Assembly: GCA_937957975.1 (NCBI GenBank)
Contig: CALFFK010000047.1
Coordinates: forward strand, 62,001-126,000
Origin: an uncultured Neomegalonema sp.
GTDB lineage: Bacteria; Pseudomonadota; Alphaproteobacteria; Rhodobacterales; Rhodobacteraceae
Direction of reading: 5' to 3'
DNA length: 64,000 nt
The position numbers and the translations under genes are program-made. Shown here one piece after another: positions 46,196 through 55,043 of this stretch. The stretch's first letter is position 1. Every line of letters begins with the position of its first letter. The notes below the pieces were generated by a model. The model was not told the DNA's origin, did no database searches, and saw only the letters and a list, made by a program, of their open reading frames with translations.

Positions 46196-46891
46196 TTATA
46201 TCAACCCCAACGCCCGGAAACTCGCATCGTTTTCGCGCCCGATGATGATGTGGTCATGGACGGTGACGCCAAGGGGTTTGGCGCTGTCGATTATCAGCTT
46301 GGTCATTTCGATGTCAGCGCGTGAGGGGGTGGGGTCGCCGCTGGGGTGATTGTGTACAAGTATGATGGCGGTGGCATTCAGTTCCAGCGCACGTTTGACC
46401 ACCTCGCGTGGATAGACCGGCACATGATCCACAGTTCCCCGTCCCTGTGCTTCATCCGCGATCAGGCGATTCTTGCGATCAAGGAAAAGCAAGTGAAATT
46501 CCTCGTGCTCCAGCCGCCCCATGCGGGCCTTGCAATAGGCCATGAGGGCCGACCAGCTCGACAGAACAGGTTTTTCGATCACGCTGTTACGGGCCAGCCG
46601 GGTGGCGCTGGCCTCTACGATCTTGATTTCCTGAACTGCCCGATCCTTTAGTCCGGCTTCGCGCAGTCGGTCGGGATGCGCGGCGAGAACACCCGCATAA
46701 TCGCCAAACCGGGCAATCAGTGTCTTGGCAAGTGGTTTGACGTCCACGCGGGGGATGGCGTTGAAGAGAACAAGCTCCAGCATCTCATAATCCACCAGGG
46801 CGTCCGGCCCCGCTTGCATGAACCGTTCACGCAAGCGTTGGCGATGGCCGGTATGGGAGGGGGTCATCGCCTTTGGCGGAGCCTCCCGCAT
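46196..46891 (-). CDS. radC: RadC family JAB-domain protein (UPF0758)
   Basis: A 231-residue protein with the N-terminal helix-hairpin-helix region ('[20 protein letters not shown]') and a C-terminal JAMM/MPN domain. The zinc ligands are clear in '[17 protein letters not shown]' (about residues 178-194), and '[15 protein letters not shown]' is the strand before it. The name RadC is historical; a role in recombinational repair is no longer supported, and the domain suggests an isopeptidase- or metal-hydrolase-like activity. It starts 4 nt after the map stop, so it is cotranscribed with map. Confidence 0.93.
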   Translation of the reverse strand: MREAPPKAMTPSHTGHRQRLRERFMQAGPDALVDYEMLELVLFNAIPRVDVKPLAKTLIARFGDYAGVLAAHPDRLREAGLKDRAVQEIKIVEASATRLARNSVIEKPVLSSWSALMAYCKARMGRLEHEEFHLLFLDRKNRLIADEAQGRGTVDHVPVYPREVVKRALELNATAIILVHNHPSGDPTPSRADIEMTKLIIDSAKPLGVTVHDHIIIGRENDASFRALGLI

Positions 46892-46895
46892 TGGA

Positions 46896-47708
46896 TCAGG
46901 CCGCGTCGCGCCACGGATGGAATTTGCCTGTGGGAGAGAGGGTGAAAATCTCGCACCCTTCTTCCGTCACACCAACCGAATGTTCGAACTGTGCCGAAAG
47001 CGAGCGGTCGCGCGTCACTGCCGTCCAGCCGTCGGACAGGATTTTCGTCCCTGCCTTGCCGAGATTGACCATTGGCTCGATGGTGAAAAACATACCCGGA
47101 CGCAGCATCGCACCGGTTCCGGGCTTGCCGTAATGCAGCACGTTCGGCGCATCGTGGAAGACACGGCCCAACCCATGACCACAGAAGTCGCGCACCACGG
47201 AACAGCGTTGTCCTTCGGCATAGCTCTGGATTGCGTGGCCGATGTCGCCGAACCGATCACCCGGCTTTACCGCATCCAGCGCATGCATCAGGGAATCATG
47301 GGTGACGTCGATCAGGCGTTCGGCCCTGCGGTTCGGAGTGCCCGCCACGAACATGCGCGAGGTATCACCGTACCATCCATCAAGGATCACTGTAACGTCG
47401 ATATTGAGGATGTCCCCGTCGCGCAGCGCCTTTGGCCCTGGTATCCCGTGGCAGACGACATGGTTCAGTGAGATACAGCTTGCATGGCGATAGCCGCGAT
47501 AGCCAATGGTTGCAGAGGTCGCATTGTGGTCTTCGACGAACTTCTCGATCAGTGCATCCAGGTGCTCGGTGGTAGTGCCGACCTGCACTTCAGGGCCGAT
47601 CATGTCGAGCGTTTCTGCGGCCAACCTTCCGGCACGGCGCATCCCCTCGAAATCCTCGACCGGGTGTATCTTGATCCCTTCGGGGGTACGATTGACGGTA
47701 TCTTTCAT
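46896..47708 (-). CDS. map: Methionine aminopeptidase, type I
   Basis: Removes the initiator methionine from nascent proteins. The 270-residue enzyme has all five metal ligands in context: two Asp in '[20 protein letters not shown]', His in '[17 protein letters not shown]', and Glu in 'FTIEPMV' and 'AQFEHSV'. The substrate-contacting His is in 'CHGIPGP'. There is no N-terminal zinc finger. ATG 47708 ([11 protein letters not shown]) is preferred, with CGGA upstream; the in-frame GTG 47729 has no ribosome site. radC follows 4 nt after the stop. Confidence 0.94.
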   Translation of the reverse strand: MKDTVNRTPEGIKIHPVEDFEGMRRAGRLAAETLDMIGPEVQVGTTTEHLDALIEKFVEDHNATSATIGYRGYRHASCISLNHVVCHGIPGPKALRDGDILNIDVTVILDGWYGDTSRMFVAGTPNRRAERLIDVTHDSLMHALDAVKPGDRFGDIGHAIQSYAEGQRCSVVRDFCGHGLGRVFHDAPNVLHYGKPGTGAMLRPGMFFTIEPMVNLGKAGTKILSDGWTAVTRDRSLSAQFEHSVGVTEEGCEIFTLSPTGKFHPWRDAA

Positions 47709-48000
47709 AGAATATCCGGGCTCGCTCACAGGTAATTAGGGTTAGCGGCACTTTGGGCGATCCGGGGACTCCAATCAAGGGTCACAAAGGCACAATAGCA
47801 TCAGGACACCAATTTCGGCTTGATCAGTGGTCTGTATCGGGAGTGCAGACATGAACTACTCCTCATTTTCAGGATGGCCGATGCATTATGTGTAACGAAA
47901 CTTATAGAAGGAAACTTGTATAAGACTCTTCACAAAACACTGTGGATGACCGATACCCCACTCAGAACATTCGATTCGTATTCCGGGGGAGAACGACACC

Positions 48001-49311
48001 ATGGCCATCGAACACCTGAAGACAGCAACCAAGACATCAGCAACAGGCGCGGACGATGTTCGCGATACTGTGCAGAAAATCCTCAATGAGATTGAGGCGG
48101 GTGGCGATGATGCCGCGAAAAAATATGCCGCCCAGTTCGATAAATACGAGGGCGATATTGTCGTTTCACGCGGTGAACTTGATGATGCCGCCGCAAAGGT
48201 TCCGCAGAAGCTCAAGGACGATATTCAATTCGCTCATGATAACGTGCGCCGCTTTGCCGAGGCGCAGAAAGGCACTATTCAGGATATGCAGATGGAGGTC
48301 ATTCCCGGTCTCGTCTGTGGCCAGAAGGCGATACCTGTTGATGCCGCTGGATGTTATGCGCCGGGGGGGCGTTACGCCCATATCGCCAGTGCGATGATGA
48401 CGGTCACGACGGCGAAGGTTGCCGGAGTCAAGCATATCGCGGCGTGTTCACCACCGCGCCCGGACACTGGCGTTCATCCCGCTATTCTTTATACCGCCGA
48501 CATATGTGGGGCCGATACAATTCTTGCGCTTGGCGGCGTACAGGGCGTGGCGGCGATGGCATTCGGGCTGTTCGGGTTGCCGAAAGCCGACATACTTGTT
48601 GGGCCGGGAAATCAGTTTGTTGCCGAGGCCAAGCGCATTCTGTTCGGGCGCGTAGGCATTGATATGTTCGCGGGGCCGACTGACAGCCTGATCCTTGCCG
48701 ATGAGACCGCTGATCCGTTCATCGTTGCGTGGGATCTGGTGGGGCAGGCAGAGCATGGCTATAACTCGCCGGTCTGGCTTGCCACAACACACCGTCCGTT
48801 GGCCGAAAAGGTCATGGAACTGGTGCCGGGAATGATTGAGAGCCTGCCGGAACTGAACCGCGATAATGCTTTTGCTGCATGGCGCGATTATGCCGAAGTG
48901 ATCGTTTGTGACACGCGCGAGGAAGTGGCGCAGGTATCGGATAATATCGCTCCTGAGCATCTGACCGTACAGGCCGAAGACCTAGACTGGTGGCTTGGTC
49001 GGCTGACGTCCTACGGCTCGTTGTTCCTCGGTGAAGAAACCACGGTGGCGTTCGGTGACAAGGCGTCAGGGACGAACCATGTGCTGCCGACATCCGGCGC
49101 GGCGCGGTACACGGGTGGCCTGTCGGTTCATAAATACATGAAGCTGGTGACATGGCAGCGCGCAACCCGTGAAGCCGCCCGCCCCGTGGCCGAAGCCACC
49201 GCCCGCATCTCGCGGCTGGAGGGCATGGAAGGCCATGCCCGTACCGCCGATATTCGGCTGGAGAAATACTTTCCGGGTGTGAACTTCGATCTCAGCGCTG
49301 CGGGAGAGTAA
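48001..49311 (+). CDS. Histidinol dehydrogenase family protein, sulfopropanediol dehydrogenase (HpsN)-like
   Basis: A 436-residue zinc/NAD dehydrogenase of the HisD family. Zinc and catalytic residues are visible in 'GQAEHGYNSP', 'APEHL', 'GDKASGTNHVLPT' and 'EGMEGHARTADIR'. It starts with the short 'MAIEHLKTA' and has 'GCYAPGGRYAHIASA' and 'TSYGSLFLGEETTVAFGDK'. As I remember the families, these match the marine HpsN branch (oxidation of 2,3-dihydroxypropane-1-sulfonate) better than biosynthetic HisD. It stands alone, far from other his genes, which supports a catabolic paralogue. GGGGGAGAACGACACC precedes the ATG. The exact substrate is unproven. Confidence 0.85.
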   Translation: MAIEHLKTATKTSATGADDVRDTVQKILNEIEAGGDDAAKKYAAQFDKYEGDIVVSRGELDDAAAKVPQKLKDDIQFAHDNVRRFAEAQKGTIQDMQMEVIPGLVCGQKAIPVDAAGCYAPGGRYAHIASAMMTVTTAKVAGVKHIAACSPPRPDTGVHPAILYTADICGADTILALGGVQGVAAMAFGLFGLPKADILVGPGNQFVAEAKRILFGRVGIDMFAGPTDSLILADETADPFIVAWDLVGQAEHGYNSPVWLATTHRPLAEKVMELVPGMIESLPELNRDNAFAAWRDYAEVIVCDTREEVAQVSDNIAPEHLTVQAEDLDWWLGRLTSYGSLFLGEETTVAFGDKASGTNHVLPTSGAARYTGGLSVHKYMKLVTWQRATREAARPVAEATARISRLEGMEGHARTADIRLEKYFPGVNFDLSAAGE

Positions 49312-49347
49312 AGCAAAACTGGCTATGCCGGGGCCATGTTTTAACAG

Positions 49348-49378
49348 GCATGGCATCCCCACTGATAGGATGCCATGC
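49348..49378. terminator. Hairpin between the HpsN-like gene and DUF2125
   Basis: GCATGGCATCC (49348-49358) and GGATGCCATGC (49368-49378) form a perfect 11-bp stem with a 9-nt loop in the 88-bp gap between two convergent genes. T tracts are short on both sides, so it is probably a bidirectional terminator of moderate strength. Confidence 0.65.
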
Positions 49379-49399
49379 AAAACCTGAAAGCCCTTGTGC

Positions 49400-50794
49400 C
49401 TATCGTGGCAGGGTCGGCGCTTCACCGATAGGGATGGAGTTGACGTACATCGTGCCGTCTTTTGCCTCAAAATCGAAGCGCACGGTTTTTTCGTCTTCAT
49501 CCATCTTGCCAAAGCTCTCGACCATTAACTGTACGACCATCGCCTGTTGTGGCGGAATGCGACCACTTTTAACGAGGGAGTTCATCAGGGTTGGGAAACC
49601 TTCGATGGCCAGCGCCGCTGTTCCCTCCGGCACATCGTTTTCAAGCGTTCCCTCTCCTTTGCCGCTCGCTTTCAGGCCAATCGCATCAACGGTAAGGTCA
49701 TTAAGGCGCAGGGTTTTAACGTCGATGGGCAGGCCGTTTTCCATCGCCTTGGCAAAGGCTTCGGCATTCGAGGGGGTGGCGGTGAATACGGCAGTGCCAT
49801 CCATGTCGATGGTCAGGGCGTTGATTTCCCTAACGTAAGCTTTCTGCGAGTCAATCATCGTCCAGATGAGGTCTGCGAGGCTAATATCCTCAATTCCGAT
49901 TTTATACTCGAAAGCCTGTGGGCCGGGTGCTGGATCGCTAGGCATCCGGGTCGTAGTTGCGATCTTGCCGATTGTTATGTCGAGTGGCTGATTTCCGAAC
50001 TGGGCAAGCTGAAAGCTTGCGACAATATCATTGAGCGTCGCTGTCCCTGTTGTCTCTGTACCCAATGAGTTGCTTTCAGCGGCGACCTTTCCGCCGGTTA
50101 GATTAATCTTACCACCGGGCTTTTCCGTGCTTCCTGCAACAACCGTCGTGCCGTCGAAACCATCTATGGAATAGGTCATGGCAAACTGTGGAGGCTTTGT
50201 ATCGGTCTGTTTCTGCGGAAACTTGCCGGACGTTTGCAATGCGCGCATCGCATAGGTAATTTCAATTTTGCCTGATTTCTCGGTATCCTGCGAAAGGCTC
50301 CCACTGATCGCCGTGGCACCGCCCCGAAAGAGGATGTCGTCGCCGCTGCGTTCCGTCGTGAATTTCATATCCTTCGATGCCACCGAAACAGGAAGTGGCC
50401 CGCCTTCCATTTCGGGCAGTTCGAGCAGAACTTCCTGCGTCTCAGGGAAGATAAACTCGACTGAATTGGGGGCCATCACATCTGCGCTTGCCTCAATCCA
50501 GGGCGCGGACCATGTAAAGACTGATTGCGCGAAGCCTCCGCTGCTACGGTCCGGCATTTCCCTTGTCATGGAAAACTTCGGGTCGGTAATCCGCCCTGTA
50601 TATCCGAACGGAAAGCCGCTGATTTCTATCGCGTCAAAAGCGGCATCACCGCCTTTTTTGCGGATCAATTGCGCTTGCGTTTTGATTTCCTCAGCGATGC
50701 GACCCTTGCCGTAGAACCAGAGGCCAGACCATGCTGCCGCAGCAACTGCAACCACGCCGGTGAGTATTACCAGAATCTTACGCATGAGGGTCAT
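49400..50794 (-). CDS. DUF2125 domain-containing exported/anchored protein
   Basis: A 464-residue protein with an N-terminal signal/anchor helix (about residues 6-25, 'ILVILTGVVAVAAAAWSGLWFY'-like stretch). A large beta-rich extracytoplasmic domain follows, with the DUF2125 start 'ISGFPFGYTGRITDPKFSM' (about 58-76). The family is common in alphaproteobacteria and resembles large beta-taco/AsmA-like envelope proteins, but no function is established. An ATG at 50785 could also be used. It converges with the HpsN-like gene and is divergent from the ChaC-like gene. Confidence 0.85.
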   Translation of the reverse strand: MTLMRKILVILTGVVAVAAAAWSGLWFYGKGRIAEEIKTQAQLIRKKGGDAAFDAIEISGFPFGYTGRITDPKFSMTREMPDRSSGGFAQSVFTWSAPWIEASADVMAPNSVEFIFPETQEVLLELPEMEGGPLPVSVASKDMKFTTERSGDDILFRGGATAISGSLSQDTEKSGKIEITYAMRALQTSGKFPQKQTDTKPPQFAMTYSIDGFDGTTVVAGSTEKPGGKINLTGGKVAAESNSLGTETTGTATLNDIVASFQLAQFGNQPLDITIGKIATTTRMPSDPAPGPQAFEYKIGIEDISLADLIWTMIDSQKAYVREINALTIDMDGTAVFTATPSNAEAFAKAMENGLPIDVKTLRLNDLTVDAIGLKASGKGEGTLENDVPEGTAALAIEGFPTLMNSLVKSGRIPPQQAMVVQLMVESFGKMDEDEKTVRFDFEAKDGTMYVNSIPIGEAPTLPR

Positions 50795-50943
50795 CTTTCC
50801 TGAAAAACATGGTGCGACCGAATAGGGCCGTCGCGTTCAAACCTAGTTAAGAGCACCGGCAATCGCAGAATGAGTGCGAATTCCGATTCTGCACGAATGC
50901 GAAGACAGTCTATATATCCCCTCAAACGAGGAAGAAACGTGAC

Positions 50944-51486
50944 ATGACTAAAGAATTCTGGGTTTTTGGATACGGTTCGCTGATGTGGAATCCCGGATTT
51001 GTTTATGCCGAGCGCGTGAATGCCGAGCTTGATGGCTATCAGCGCAGCTTCTGTCTTGCGTCTGTTCGGTATCGTGGAACAAAGGATTTTCCTGGTCTCG
51101 TTCTCGCGCTTGAACCAATTAAAGGGGCATGTTGCAGAGGCGTGGCATTCCGTGTTCCATCAGAACACGCGATCGAGGCGCTGGATTATCTGCGTGAACG
51201 CGAGCTTGTCACAGAAGCCTATTTGGAAAAGCGCCTTCCGCTGAAATTGTTGGGTAATGGCGAAACAATTCAGGCCATTTGCTATGTCATGGATGTGGCG
51301 CATGAACAATATCGCGGCCATCTTGATATGGAAGAGCGCGCAACGATCATAGCAAATGCGATTGGCCCCGCTGGAACCAATCGCGAATATCTTTCAAAGA
51401 CAGTCGAGAATCTCAAAGACCTCAATGTCGATGAACCGGCGATCAGGAAGTTGGCCAATCTGGTCGCCGGTATGAATCAAGCCTGA
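50944..51486 (+). CDS. Gamma-glutamylcyclotransferase (ChaC-like)
   Basis: A 180-residue protein of the ChaC family, which splits glutathione to 5-oxoproline and Cys-Gly in the cytoplasm. The substrate loop 'VFGYGSLMWNPGF' (residues 7-19) and the catalytic glutamate in 'LDYLREREL' (about residues 80-88) are present. 'VMDVAHEQYRGHLDMEERA' is the conserved C-terminal block. AGGAAGAAACGTGAC precedes the ATG. Its stop lies 5 bp from the end of the convergent PAS-like gene. Confidence 0.93.
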   Translation: MTKEFWVFGYGSLMWNPGFVYAERVNAELDGYQRSFCLASVRYRGTKDFPGLVLALEPIKGACCRGVAFRVPSEHAIEALDYLRERELVTEAYLEKRLPLKLLGNGETIQAICYVMDVAHEQYRGHLDMEERATIIANAIGPAGTNREYLSKTVENLKDLNVDEPAIRKLANLVAGMNQA

Positions 51487-51491
51487 TTGGC

Positions 51492-52022
51492 TTAATCCTT
51501 CAGCTCGATAAAGGTTTCGGCGGCGACGATGGCGAGGCGTAACCGGGCATGGTTATTTGCAAACATCGGAAAGACGCCGCGATATTGCATGATAAACGAC
51601 CGCTCCAAAGATGGAACTGCGCCGCGCGAGAACATAGGTTTGCGCAGGATCGAGGCGGTGACGCACTCGTGGTAGCGCGAAGCAACGAAACCTTCGTCAA
51701 CCGATTCGCTCATCCAGTTGCCGCGAAGATACTCCTCGTTCGACATCGAGAATGCCTCGCCGGGGCTGAGGACATAAAAGTCTACATGCCCGCCCAGTTC
51801 GACAGGTTCGACATGATCCATCCAGCAGGACAATGCGCGAACCAATTCATCCTTGAGCAACAGGCGTTCGTCAGGAATGAAATGGCCTTCGGTCATTTCC
51901 TGGTAACGCGTTGCAAATGCTGACACCGGGTGCCGGTTTGGCACATTGACGAGAGCGATGGGTTCGAGCGCGAAGGTATTCTCTTCGATTTCATCGGGAG
52001 CAACAGCTTGTTCAGCGTGCAT
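51492..52022 (-). CDS. PAS-like (PAS_5 type) protein, tentative
   Basis: A 176-residue soluble protein. The pattern 'GHFIPDERLLLKDELVRALSCWMDHV' (in parts), 'DFYVLSPGEAF', 'LRGNWMSESVDEGFVASRYHEC' (in parts), 'MQYRGVFPM' and 'RLRLAIVAAE' resembles the alphaproteobacterial PAS_5 layout: positioned proline/arginine, a short G-rich motif, then a yrg-lPL-like motif and a final strand. The match is loose. Start ATG 52022 has GGAGAAAAGAAG directly upstream; ATG 52043 has none. No partner gene is nearby; it may sense a small molecule or be a degenerate PAS domain. Confidence 0.65.
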   Translation of the reverse strand: MHAEQAVAPDEIEENTFALEPIALVNVPNRHPVSAFATRYQEMTEGHFIPDERLLLKDELVRALSCWMDHVEPVELGGHVDFYVLSPGEAFSMSNEEYLRGNWMSESVDEGFVASRYHECVTASILRKPMFSRGAVPSLERSFIMQYRGVFPMFANNHARLRLAIVAAETFIELKD

Positions 52023-52133
52023 CTTCTTTTCTCCACCATGCACTTTCGATACACAAAAATTACGGGTAATCTTCTAAGAAACGGTTATCTTCCGGGTGTC
52101 GTTTATTCTTGTACAACCATAAGGTTTTATTTG

Positions 52134-52634
52134 GTGAGTGTTGCATTTCCCTTGGCCGTTAATGTGCTTGGCGCATCGGATGCACCCCCGTCCACTGCAA
52201 CGCTGCATCTCATAAAATTGTCTGTGGGGTCGGAAAGTGTCGACTCGCTTGCACAATGGCAAAGCGCGAGAATGATGGAGCGTGCAGCTTTGGGCCTAGA
52301 CCCGCGCCCGCGTCACGTCACGCGTATGACGCCACGTAGGGGAGGGGAACTGGTTCCCGGCGGTTCGATCTACTGGGTAATTCAGCGGCGTATACAGGCC
52401 CGTCAACCACTTGCCGCACTGGAGCCAGTAACGGGCGAGGACGGGATTGCCCGGTGTGCATTGATTCTGGAGCCGGTTCTTTACCGTACGGTCCATCGGC
52501 CAAGGCGACCTTTTCAGGGGTGGCGTTACCTAACGGTCGAGGATGCCCCGGCGGATACTGATACAAGCCCGGAAATGTTGGCTGATATGCCCGATGACAT
52601 GCGCGAAGAACTGGAGCGTATGGGACTGATATAA
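52134..52634 (+). CDS. DUF1489 family protein
   Basis: About 166 residues in this reading. The conserved part starts at 'LHLIKLSVGSESVDSLAQWQ' and continues with 'RHVTRMTPRRGGELVPGGSI', 'YWVIQRRIQARQPL', 'LILEPVLYRTVHRPRRPFQG' and 'WRYLTVEDAP', which is the DUF1489 family of alphaproteobacteria (unknown function). The start is uncertain: no ATG lies close before the conserved part. GTG 52134 has AAGG about 9 nt upstream, and GTG 52164 is closer to the family N-terminus. The stop is 2 nt before the end of the convergent sensor kinase gene. Confidence 0.82.
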   Translation: MSVAFPLAVNVLGASDAPPSTATLHLIKLSVGSESVDSLAQWQSARMMERAALGLDPRPRHVTRMTPRRGGELVPGGSIYWVIQRRIQARQPLAALEPVTGEDGIARCALILEPVLYRTVHRPRRPFQGWRYLTVEDAPADTDTSPEMLADMPDDMREELERMGLI

Positions 52635-52636
52635 CC

Positions 52637-53914
52637 TTACGCGGACAAGACCCTGTCTCGCGTTGTGGCCTTGCGAGGCACAGCTGGCGCAATTTCGGTG
52701 AACCGGGGAAGCCGGGCTTCGGTTCTGGGCAGAACAACGGAAACTACCGCGCCCCCCTCTGGTCGATTGCCGAGTTCCAGTTTACCACCATGTTGTCGCA
52801 TGAGGCTTTCGACAATCGACAGGCCGAGGCCGACCCCGTCGCTCATGCTGTCGCCCTGGGTAAACGGTTCTCGCAAGCGATGGAGGTCTTTTGTGTCAAA
52901 GCCGCTGCCGCAATCCTCTACGAGGATACGAACGGCATCCGAGCTATCGACAACGCGAACTGTGATTGGCCCGGCATTGCCTGCGTACTTGACCGCGTTC
53001 ACTGTTAGGTTCGCCACTATTCGCTTTATCGATATGCTATCGATCAGTAATTCCGGGTCAAACTTATGTTCTGGAGCAACCATCCTGATTGTCGCTTCTG
53101 GCTGCGCCACGCGCACTTCTGCAAGCGTTTCGTCCAGTATATCAATGATGTCTTCGGGGGCAGGGTTGTGCGGTACGCGACCATGATGGATATTCGAGAA
53201 ATCGAGCAGGTCATCAATCATTGTGAGCAGATGCCGCCCGCTGCGGGCGATATGATCGACGTATTCTTCCTGCTTCACTGATTTGAAAGTCCCGAATATG
53301 CCGGTGAGCATGGCCTCCGAGAACCCGATGATGGCGTTTAGTGGAGTGCGGAGGTCATGGCTCATGGCCGCGAGAAAATTGTCTTTCGCTGCATCGGCTT
53401 CCTTGGCGCGGTCAAGTGCAATGCTTAATTCCGTTTCGCGGATTCGTAGATTGCTTTCGATCTCTGCGCGGTATTTGATTTCTTCTTCAGCCCGTCGGCG
53501 ACCTTCCATTTCGCTGGAAAGAAGTTGATACTGATGCTTTATTTGCGCGCCGGAAGGATATTGGAGTATTTGTGGCAACATACGCCAAATCACGATTGCC
53601 GCTGTAATTGAGATGCCTGAGACTGTTAGTTTCAGAAGACCCTGAATCCCATATATAGGATACCAGAGCGTAAGCATCCCGACCAGATGTGTGATTCCGC
53701 ATCCAAACACGAAAGCCGCCGAAACCAATGCAATCGGGCTGTACCTGTATTCCGGGCGATGTGCAGTGAAACGCCAGATTGCCAGAGCAATTGCCGTATA
53801 TGCCATAAAGGTCAGCATATCGCCACCGACATGCATTGCCACGAGGTCAGGTCGCCAAAGAAGACAATACCCATGCGGTACATAAGAGGCTGAACCAAAA
53901 AGATAGTCGAGCAT
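52637..53914 (-). CDS. Sensor histidine kinase with ethylene-receptor-like membrane domain
   Basis: A 425-residue kinase from ATG 53914 (GGGA about 9 nt upstream; ATG 54067 has no ribosome site and would add 51 polar residues). Three membrane helices fill residues about 25-105. They contain Asp32, Tyr39, Ile42, Cys72 and His76 ('FGCGITHLVG'). These positions and spacings equal ETR1 Asp25, Tyr32, Ile35, Cys65 and His69 (copper and ethylene binding); ETR1 Pro36 is Ala here. A coiled-coil linker (about 125-175), HisKA with His186 ('AMSHDLRTPLNAIIGFS') and HATPase ('EDCGSGFDTKDL', 'GVGLGLSIV') follow. No receiver domain or response regulator is adjacent, so it is an orphan. Confidence 0.92.
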   Translation of the reverse strand: MLDYLFGSASYVPHGYCLLWRPDLVAMHVGGDMLTFMAYTAIALAIWRFTAHRPEYRYSPIALVSAAFVFGCGITHLVGMLTLWYPIYGIQGLLKLTVSGISITAAIVIWRMLPQILQYPSGAQIKHQYQLLSSEMEGRRRAEEEIKYRAEIESNLRIRETELSIALDRAKEADAAKDNFLAAMSHDLRTPLNAIIGFSEAMLTGIFGTFKSVKQEEYVDHIARSGRHLLTMIDDLLDFSNIHHGRVPHNPAPEDIIDILDETLAEVRVAQPEATIRMVAPEHKFDPELLIDSISIKRIVANLTVNAVKYAGNAGPITVRVVDSSDAVRILVEDCGSGFDTKDLHRLREPFTQGDSMSDGVGLGLSIVESLMRQHGGKLELGNRPEGGAVVSVVLPRTEARLPRFTEIAPAVPRKATTRDRVLSA

Positions 53915-54119
53915 ATCAGATTTTCCCAACGTTCTAGGATAATCGTGCGCCAGTAGGGTAAAGAAAGGCTTAAAAGCAGCAAAAAACCTATTAATTGCAT
54001 AATGGGCGTGATCGGGAATTCGATGGATTCTTGCTATCGTGAAATAGCCTGAATAATTTTTGGGCATTTGTGATTCTGATAATAAATCAGGCGTTGGAAG
54101 CGCTGTATTTGAAAAGGTT

Positions 54120-55043
54120 TCAGCTTTTCGGCGGCTTCCCGCGTCCGAAATTTGGGTGTGCCGTGTCTTGCCCCGCTTCTACAATACCGCGCCGGATCGC
54201 GCGGGTTTCGGAAAACCTTTTGAACAGCGTATCACCATCCCCCCACCGAATTGCACGTTGAAGGGCAAAGAGATCTTCGGTCACGCGGCCCAATACCTCA
54301 AGCGTTGCTTCCTTGTTGTGCAGAAATACGTCGCGCCACATTGTCGGGTCAGAAGCAGCGATTCGGGTAAAATCGCGGAAACCGGAGGCGGAATACTTGA
54401 CCACCTCGCTTTTGGTGACGGTTTCCAGATCGCTGGCCGTGCCGACGATGGAATAAGCGATGAGATGCGGGATATGCGAGGTTACGGCCAGCACCTGATC
54501 GTGATGTGCCGCGTCCATGGTATCGACCTGCGATCCCAGACCTTCCCAGAATGCCCGGATGCGGGCCACTTGCTCCGGTGGATTGGTCGGCAGCGGAGTA
54601 ATGATGCACCACCGATTGTCGAACAACTCCGCGAACCCGGATTCAGGGCCGGATTGCTCGGTACCTGCCAGCGGGTGAGCCGGTATAAGGTGAGCATGAT
54701 CGGGCATATGCGGCAAGGCCTGTGCGATGACCGATGCCTTGACCGACCCGACATCACTGAGAATGGTGCCCTGTGCCAGAGAGGTCGCGATTTGCTCTGT
54801 CACAGCGCCGATTGCCCCAACAGGAACGCACAGGATCACGCAATCTGCCCCTTTGACCGCTTCCTCGGCGGTATCGGCAACGCGATCAAGAAAACCGAGT
54901 TTTGCGGCAGTCTCGCGCGTCTCAGGTGAGCGGGCATAACCGACGATCTCGTTTGCCAGCCCTGCACGTCGTGTCGCATGAGCAATGGATGATCCGATCA
55001 GGCCCAGCCCGATGAGCGCGAGCCGTTCAAACATCGCACTCAT
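54120..55043 (-). CDS. tyrC: Prephenate/arogenate dehydrogenase (TyrA family)
   Basis: Oxidatively decarboxylates prephenate and/or arogenate in tyrosine synthesis. The 307-residue protein has the NAD fold 'LALIGLGLIGSSIAHATRRA' (residues 8-27), 'VGSVKASVI' and the catalytic-site blocks 'HPLAGTEQSGPESGF' and 'VTSHIPHLIAYSIV'. There is no chorismate mutase or ACT domain; the mutase is a separate gene upstream. Its ATG overlaps the hisC stop by 4 bp. It is the last gene of methyltransferase-chorismate mutase-hisC-tyrC. Confidence 0.94.
   Translation of the reverse strand: MSAMFERLALIGLGLIGSSIAHATRRAGLANEIVGYARSPETRETAAKLGFLDRVADTAEEAVKGADCVILCVPVGAIGAVTEQIATSLAQGTILSDVGSVKASVIAQALPHMPDHAHLIPAHPLAGTEQSGPESGFAELFDNRWCIITPLPTNPPEQVARIRAFWEGLGSQVDTMDAAHHDQVLAVTSHIPHLIAYSIVGTASDLETVTKSEVVKYSASGFRDFTRIAASDPTMWRDVFLHNKEATLEVLGRVTEDLFALQRAIRWGDGDTLFKRFSETRAIRRGIVEAGQDTAHPNFGRGKPPKS

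Noticed and set aside
47820-48089. Open frame of 89 codons overlapping the start of the HpsN-like gene
   Set aside because: It runs into the strong dehydrogenase start in another frame, lacks a ribosome site and shows no family pattern.
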